Source of the DNA: Polyangia bacterium
GTDB taxonomy: Bacteria > Myxococcota_A > Polyangia > Polyangiales > Polyangiaceae
Length of the DNA: 64,000 nucleotides
Direction: 5' to 3'
NCBI GenBank assembly: GCA_030426145.1
Contig: JAUHZF010000007.1
Coordinates: forward strand, 1-64,000
Shown here one piece after another: positions 58,835 to 64,000 of the stretch. Position 1 is the stretch's first letter. The number at the start of each line of letters is the position of its first letter. The translations under genes and the position numbers were made by a program. Under the pieces are notes generated by a model that saw nothing but the letters and a program-made list of their open reading frames with translations, had not been told where the DNA came from and did not search any database.

Positions 58835-61800
58835 CTATGGGGGCGAGACGACCGACTTCGGCTTCATCCCACCGATGGGGATCAGAGTTGTGATGCGTCT
58901 GGATCCGTCGCTCATGACTTCGAAGGTGGTGGTAAACTTGGCGGCACCGTTGGGACCCATGAAGAGCGACTCTCGCGATTCGAATTTTCCGAAGTTGTTC
59001 GTCCAAGTACGAGTGACGTTCGAAGGATCCTGAATTACGTCGTCGAAATGTTGGCGAAGCAATGCTCGCCCGGCTTCGTTGTTTTGCACGCCGAGGCGAC
59101 TCATCTGATTCCAGTTCTGGAGCGTTCGTGGCGCGTTGTGCTCGGCGTTCTTTGCTCCGGCTGCCTGCCCGAAGAAGTAGTCCCACTTGCCCTCGTCGAC
59201 AACGAGTCGGTTTCGGGAGGCGAGCGGGACCTTGCCAACGGCGGGCTTGCTCCGCGATGGGCTTGCCAACCCGGGGCTGGGACTAGCCTGAGAGACTACA
59301 ACAACTACCGCAGCCGCGGAGAGCTGAACGAAACCTAGGTTGAACTCCCCCATCTCATGGAGGGCCATGCGCTTCGCATTCGCTAGCCCTGGGGTTGTTA
59401 GCGGGTTCATGTCCTGTGGGTACAGTCGTCCGCCGGGGCCAAACGCCGCCCCCCTCATCTGCCGGATGGCCTCATCGCTTGATGGCGAACTCAACGAGAT
59501 CGCGTCGATGTTCAGGTCGAGACGCGTGCCGTCCGCGTAGCTAAGCTGTAGGTACTTGGAAAGGTTCCCTTCCACGGATCGATAGTCGATGTCGTAGCGG
59601 GCCTCGGTAAAGGCATCGACATATTGGCCAAGGGTCGGCCCCGGGTCTGGATCCCAACTTAGAAAGTCCAGCGAACCGTCGTTGCCCTTCTTCTCCGTGG
59701 GATGAGACCGGTACCCGGTCTTGCCGAGGTCGACGTACCACCCGGCACCATGCTCCCCCGACTCTGACCAGTATGCCTTACCTCCGGTGCGGCGCTGTAT
59801 GCCTGCGACGAAGTCCTTCGCCTTACTCACGCCGAGGTAGCGACTTTTACCGCCGCTCGGGTCGCTCAGCACCACGGGGCTCCCGCGCACGTAGTCATAC
59901 GGTCCTGCCCCGTCTGCGAACGCCAGCGGGTCCGCCGCCGTCCACCTTCCAAGCCAAGGCGCGTAGTACCGCGCCCCGTGGTAGTAGAGCCCGGTGGACT
60001 CGTCCCTCTCCTTGCCGGTGTAGCGGTACCGCTTGGCGGAAACGTCCACTGACCCACTCTGGGCCCGATACGCGGACGTCCCGTAGGGATGGTACTCCTC
60101 GTAGGAGATGATGGCGCCGTCGCCCTCGACCTCCACAGCGCAAGTGCCAAGGTGGTTGTCGAGCTGAAACCGCAGCTTGGTGGCCGGGGTCATCACCGCA
60201 CCCCCGCCGCTGACGGTCTTGGTCTCGGCCATGCAGACCCGCCGATGGTCGTCGGACAGGAGCACGGTCTCGCGCTCGGTTTCGAGCGCCCCGGTTTCGT
60301 ACCGCCGGAAGACCTCGACGCCGCCGATGTAGAAGCGCTCGTCGCGGTACTGGCCGTGCTTGTAGACCTTGCGCACGCGCTCACCGCTCGCGTCGTAGAC
60401 GAACCACACCTCCTGGGTTTGGTCGCCGAGCTTGTCGACGTGCCGCATCTGGTCGGCGTAGTCCCAGTCGATGGTGTCGAGGTGGGGCATGGCCGTGATG
60501 TTGCCGTGCACGTCATGGGTGTAGTTGACGGTGGTGCCGCCGGAGGCGGGGTTCTTGGTGGAGGTGAGGCGGTTGGAGCCGGACGGGTAGGTGTAGTTCC
60601 GGGTCCAGTTGTTGGCCGTGCCGGCGGCGTGGGCCATCTGGGTGATGTTGCCGACGTCGTCGTAGGTGTAGGTCTGGGTGTAGCGGTGCAGGCCCAGGGG
60701 GTTCTGCATCATCGCGTGGGGGATGATGGTCTCGGGCGTGGGCTGAGCGTGGTCCAGCTGCCCGATGACGCTCCGGTGCTCACGGCCTTCGGCCTCGATG
60801 AGCCGGTAGATGGCGTCGTAGGTGTAGTCGGCGTCGGCATCCGGGATGGGGTTGCCGGTGGTCGAGAAGTAGAGCCCCGCCGTCGAGGTGTCGCGCGTGG
60901 CGGTGATGTTGCCGACCGCGTCGTAGTGGTAGTGCAGGCTCTGCAGCAGGTCGCCGGTGCCGCTCGAGCGCGTCGTCTTGAAGTACTTCAGACGGAAGCT
61001 CAGCGGGTCGTACGTGTAGTCGGTGTAGACGTGGTTGCCGGTCTTGTCGCTGTAGACGATGCGCTCTCGCCTGCCCTTCTCGTCGTAGGTGATGTCGTCG
61101 ACGATGACCGTCGCCGTGGAGGCGCCTCGGAGCTTGGCGGTGACGCGCTTGAGCATGCCGCCGGCGTCGTACTCGGGCAGCACCTCGGTGCCGGTCCCGC
61201 TCGGGTTGTCGGGGTAGATGGTGGAGGTGGGGCGGTTCAGGGCGTCGTACGAAAACTCATGCACCCACTCCTCGGTCATGAGCGAGGGCGGCGTAGAGGC
61301 AGACCAGTCGAGGCGGCTCTGGTAGTCGTCGGCGTACTTGCGCTTCTGCACCAGCGGGTTGCCCTTGAAGTCGAAGTCGTCGACGACGACCTGTCCGCTC
61401 TGGTCGCGTAGCTGCACCAGCTTGCCCTTGGCGTTGGGGTAGCTGGTCCCCTCGCCGTAGGTCATCTCCTGCACCCTCTTCTCGACGCTGCTCTCCTCGA
61501 CGTAGACGCCCGTCGGCCGGCGGAGGGCGTCGTAGGTGACGCGCTGGGTGATGCCGCGCTCGCCGCCGGCCCGCACGGGCTGGCCCGTGGCGCCATCGAG
61601 CATCCATCGCTCCCCGGCATCGATGCTGCTGAGCGCGAGCACCTGGCCGAGCGGGCCGTAGGTGTAGCTCATGCAGGTGTTGTCGCGGGCGTCGGTGACG
61701 GAGAGCACCAGGCCCTCGACGTCGAGCTCGCTCTTCGTGGTGAGCCACAAGGTGTCGTTGGTGGCGTGCAGTCGCTGCTCGACCTCGTAGGGCCGACCCA

Positions 61801-64000
61801 AGCTGTCGAAGCGGGTGCGCGTCGGCGTCTCAGCATGCAGCAGCGCCGCTGCAGCCGCCGCGGTGTCCTTGGCGTGCGGCGCCGGGCTCGCGCCCGACTT
61901 CCGCGCCTCGTACCAGGGGCAGCTTCCGTCGTCGGTGACGGTGTCGTTCTGGTCGTAGGCGAGCTGCTCCCACGGAGAGAACGTGACGCGCGTGTGCGTG
62001 CCGTCCGGCAGGTCGGCGCGAATGAGCCGGCCGAGCGGGTCGTAGTGCATGACCGGTGTCACGCCGACATCCATCAGGTCGAGCTCGTAGGCGCTGCTCG
62101 CGGAGAAGTACGGCTCGTACTGCTTGATGGGGTTGCCCTTGTTGTCGATGACGGTGCGGCCCGAGGCCACCCAGCGCGGAGTAGACGGCGTCGCCGCGTC
62201 CGGCTCGACCTGGGTCTTGGTCAGCACCACCTCGCCCATGCCGCCGGTGTAGGCGTAGCTCTCGAGCCAGCTCGCCGTGCCGCCGTGCTGCTCACGTATC
62301 TCCGTCTTCACGTAGTTGGGCTCGGCGTGGTCAGCCCACTCACCATCGGCGTACGTCAACCGCGTGGTGGGGTCGCTCAGCGTGTCCCCCTCGGTCCCGC
62401 CGCTGTTGCTCACGGCCGTGGCCGTCACCCGGCCGAGCGGGTCGAAGGCCGCCTCGGCGACGTTGTCGTTGATGTCGATGACCTTCTTCGGCGACAGCAC
62501 CCGGTAGTCGATGACCGCCTCGACCTCGTTGCCGACGGCATCCGTCACCTTCACGACCGCGAGCTTGTAGCTGTCGTAGGCGACGGTGGTGGTGTTGCCG
62601 AAGACGTCGGTCGCCTCGTCGACGAGGTAGAAGTGGCTCGCGTCGTAGCTCTGCGTGCCCGAGCCCACCCAGAGGGCGTCCTCGTCTGGAGCCGTCGACG
62701 ACCCCTCTCCTTCCCCGGTGTCGAAGCCGGTGAAGCTGGAGGTCGTGCGGTAGCCGCCTTCGCTCGTGGCCACGCTGGAGGTGGTGCTCTCGAGCGCTTC
62801 GCCCGTACCGAAGACCACGGGGTTGAGGGCGAGGGCGAGCGTCTCGTGTACGAGACCGCGACCGCCCACGCTTGGCGTCGCGTCGTAGTCGAGCACGGCC
62901 GAGCCGTCGTCGTTCGTGTAGAGCGTGCGGGTGTGCGTGAGTAGCCGCTTCTGGCTGCCGGTGAAGCTGCGCGTCTCGAAGTCGACCTCGGTCTTTCCAA
63001 AGGCCGCCTCGAGCTCGGAGCGCGAGTACAGGCTCCCACTCGGCGCCGTGTCGTCGAGCTCCCAGCTCTTGGCCCACTTGCTCAGGCCGTGGCGGTAGGG
63101 CTGGTCCGCAGCTGACGCGCTCGAGGCGTTGACGTCGAGCATGCCCTGCTCGGTACCGACCAGCCATCGCTTGGTCTGCTCGGTCTCCGAGGAGCTGCCA
63201 TGGCCGTATGCGACCGACACCGCCTTGGTGACGTGGCCGAGCGCGTCGACCTCGAGCGTCATCTCGTGGGCGATACGCGCCTCGCTCACGTCATCGAGCC
63301 GCTCGTACTGAATCGACAGGCTCTCCTCGGGCGTCACGAAGAAGACCGCGTAGGGGGCACCCCCCGTCGGCTGCTCGCGCCGCACCGCGAAGGTCTGCTG
63401 ACTCACGACGTAGGGCTTGTCCGCGTCCGCGGACCCATCCTCGGCGTAGACCTCCTGGCGCAGCATGCTGCCCGCCAGCGCCCGGTGGGCTTGGTAGGTC
63501 TCCACCACCGACAGCCCCGAGGGCAGCGCCGGCATGCTCAGGCGTGGCTCGTCGGGGTTGCTGCCGGAGGTGTCCGGCTGAAACCACTCGGCCTCGTAGG
63601 CTTGCAGCAACTTCTGCGCGCGCTTGAAGGCGCCGGTGTGAAACCACGTCTTGGTCACCACGGGCGGCTGCGACATCTCTCCATTGGCATCCTCGTCGGG
63701 CAACCCGTCGAAGAGCCCCTCGCCCACGTCGCCATCAACCGACTCCGCGTCGCGCTGCTCGACGTAGCCGAACCCCCGGAACTCGCGCTCCTCGGGGTCG
63801 TAGTGCCCGTGCCGGTACGCATAGGTCGAGACGAAGCGGTGCTTGGCGATGTGGTCGTAGTGCTCGACGCGGTCGACCACCTGCACCGGGAACGGCAGCC
63901 GGCTCGCCCAGTCGATGCCGTTTCGCTGGTCTTCGAGGTACTGGAGCGTCGAGGTCGAGTACCGAAGCTTGGTCTCCATGCCGAGGCCGTTGTCGACGCC
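58835..64000 (-). CDS. Rhs polymorphic toxin, 5' end outside the window
   Basis: The frame is open through the right edge; at least 1720 residues are visible and the N-terminus is missing. Many YD-type repeats are present (YDPLGRLIRADLPDG; YDALNRPTSTIYPD; YTYDALYRLI-like), ending with the Rhs core GLYYHGARYYAPWLGRWTAADP and the cleavage-type DPSG near 59850. The remaining 340 residues are the variable tip. A linker with a hydrophobic SAAAVVVVVS is followed by the last 110 residues (KNAEHNAPRTLQNWNQMSRLGVQNNEAG; then RESLFMGPNGAAKF; RRITTLIPIGG), likely the toxin domain. Catalytic residues are not evident, but His/Asn/Arg motifs fit a nuclease. It may be exported by the type VI module. Confidence 0.88.
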   Translation of the reverse strand, partial: GVDNGLGMETKLRYSTSTLQYLEDQRNGIDWASRLPFPVQVVDRVEHYDHIAKHRFVSTYAYRHGHYDPEEREFRGFGYVEQRDAESVDGDVGEGLFDGLPDEDANGEMSQPPVVTKTWFHTGAFKRAQKLLQAYEAEWFQPDTSGSNPDEPRLSMPALPSGLSVVETYQAHRALAGSMLRQEVYAEDGSADADKPYVVSQQTFAVRREQPTGGAPYAVFFVTPEESLSIQYERLDDVSEARIAHEMTLEVDALGHVTKAVSVAYGHGSSSETEQTKRWLVGTEQGMLDVNASSASAADQPYRHGLSKWAKSWELDDTAPSGSLYSRSELEAAFGKTEVDFETRSFTGSQKRLLTHTRTLYTNDDGSAVLDYDATPSVGGRGLVHETLALALNPVVFGTGEALESTTSSVATSEGGYRTTSSFTGFDTGEGEGSSTAPDEDALWVGSGTQSYDASHFYLVDEATDVFGNTTTVAYDSYKLAVVKVTDAVGNEVEAVIDYRVLSPKKVIDINDNVAEAAFDPLGRVTATAVSNSGGTEGDTLSDPTTRLTYADGEWADHAEPNYVKTEIREQHGGTASWLESYAYTGGMGEVVLTKTQVEPDAATPSTPRWVASGRTVIDNKGNPIKQYEPYFSASSAYELDLMDVGVTPVMHYDPLGRLIRADLPDGTHTRVTFSPWEQLAYDQNDTVTDDGSCPWYEARKSGASPAPHAKDTAAAAAALLHAETPTRTRFDSLGRPYEVEQRLHATNDTLWLTTKSELDVEGLVLSVTDARDNTCMSYTYGPLGQVLALSSIDAGERWMLDGATGQPVRAGGERGITQRVTYDALRRPTGVYVEESSVEKRVQEMTYGEGTSYPNAKGKLVQLRDQSGQVVVDDFDFKGNPLVQKRKYADDYQSRLDWSASTPPSLMTEEWVHEFSYDALNRPTSTIYPDNPSGTGTEVLPEYDAGGMLKRVTAKLRGASTATVIVDDITYDEKGRRERIVYSDKTGNHVYTDYTYDPLSFRLKYFKTTRSSGTGDLLQSLHYHYDAVGNITATRDTSTAGLYFSTTGNPIPDADADYTYDAIYRLIEAEGREHRSVIGQLDHAQPTPETIIPHAMMQNPLGLHRYTQTYTYDDVGNITQMAHAAGTANNWTRNYTYPSGSNRLTSTKNPASGGTTVNYTHDVHGNITAMPHLDTIDWDYADQMRHVDKLGDQTQEVWFVYDASGERVRKVYKHGQYRDERFYIGGVEVFRRYETGALETERETVLLSDDHRRVCMAETKTVSGGGAVMTPATKLRFQLDNHLGTCAVEVEGDGAIISYEEYHPYGTSAYRAQSGSVDVSAKRYRYTGKERDESTGLYYHGARYYAPWLGRWTAADPLAFADGAGPYDYVRGSPVVLSDPSGGKSRYLGVSKAKDFVAGIQRRTGGKAYWSESGEHGAGWYVDLGKTGYRSHPTEKKGNDGSLDFLSWDPDPGPTLGQYVDAFTEARYDIDYRSVEGNLSKYLQLSYADGTRLDLNIDAISLSSPSSDEAIRQMRGAAFGPGGRLYPQDMNPLTTPGLANAKRMALHEMGEFNLGFVQLSAAAVVVVVSQASPSPGLASPSRSKPAVGKVPLASRNRLVVDEGKWDYFFGQAAGAKNAEHNAPRTLQNWNQMSRLGVQNNEAGRALLRQHFDDVIQDPSNVTRTWTNNFGKFESRESLFMGPNGAAKFTTTFEVMSDGSRRITTLIPIGGMKPKSVVSPP

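Noticed and set aside
59395..59420. Possible HEXXH-type site in the Rhs tip (ALHEMGEFN)
   Set aside because: The second His of HEXXH is missing (HEMGE), so there is no basis for a peptidase toxin.
60089..61411. Plus-strand open frame of 440 codons inside rhs
   Set aside because: It is antisense to the repetitive Rhs core; the Val/Gly/Asp pattern is a reflection of the YD repeats.

Overview
High-GC bacterial DNA, most likely from a Myxococcota / Polyangiales organism (Sandaracinus-like). This rests on the pairing of eukaryote-type Ser/Thr kinases with a PEGA protein, many lipoproteins and Cys-rich secreted proteins, and a DUF2169/DUF3540/DUF4150 type VI secretion cargo module. I see no rRNA, tRNA or CRISPR array.

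Layout. (1) 1-2.4 kb: the end of a secreted protein, a response regulator with a small coupled lipoprotein, and a sigma-like regulator. (2) 2.6-17.9 kb, all plus strand: a type VI secretion cargo operon with VgrG, a membrane-anchored protein, DUF2169-pentapeptide and pentapeptide proteins, DUF3540, a DUF4150 PAAR-like tip, a paralogous pair of unknown proteins, two membrane Ser/Thr kinases, a PEGA protein and a lipoprotein. Most junctions are ATGA/GTGA overlaps. (3) 18-21.8 kb: a plasmid-type replicon module. It has an RHH partition protein, ParA, an in-phase array of about 37 degenerate 8-bp repeats, a near-perfect 17-bp dyad, a replisome-organiser-like protein and a regulatory region rich in inverted repeats. 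(4) 21.8-38 kb, all minus strand: sixteen mostly unrecognised genes. They include an H1-like protein with twin zinc fingers, a muramidase with a membrane anchor, a transglutaminase-like protease, a LysM-like protein, several single-TM proteins and a beta-sandwich candidate coat protein. This looks like the virion module of an unknown, perhaps membrane-containing and tailless, virus or phage-plasmid. ArdA with an inserted zinc-binding module and an HTH protein lie upstream. (5) 40.5-47 kb: a three-gene operon on the opposite strand. It encodes an MmeI-like methyltransferase whose nuclease motif lacks its lysine, a fusion of three DUF4379-type zinc ribbons with an SF2 helicase and an Rrp8-like methyltransferase, and a small acidic protein. 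It is a candidate undescribed restriction or defence system. (6) 47-53 kb: intact xerD-like and decayed xerD-like recombinases flanking a HEPN-like gene, two lipoproteins, a deleted serine recombinase and a 37-bp inverted repeat. (7) 53.1-58.1 kb: a complete type II CBASS operon (CD-NTase, Cap2, Cap3) whose effector joins SAVED to an HEXXH metallopeptidase-like domain. (8) 58.5-64 kb: an Rhs polymorphic toxin, cut by the window edge, with its likely immunity gene.

How it fits together. The window seems to be an accessory island or large plasmid. A self-partitioning, possibly virion-forming element carries anti-restriction. It lies beside a defence stretch (modification/helicase operon, HEPN-like gene, CBASS) and between two contact-dependent weapon loci (type VI cargo and Rhs). 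Functions for region 4 and the whole-system claims for region 5 are inferences from reading alone; no searches were run.
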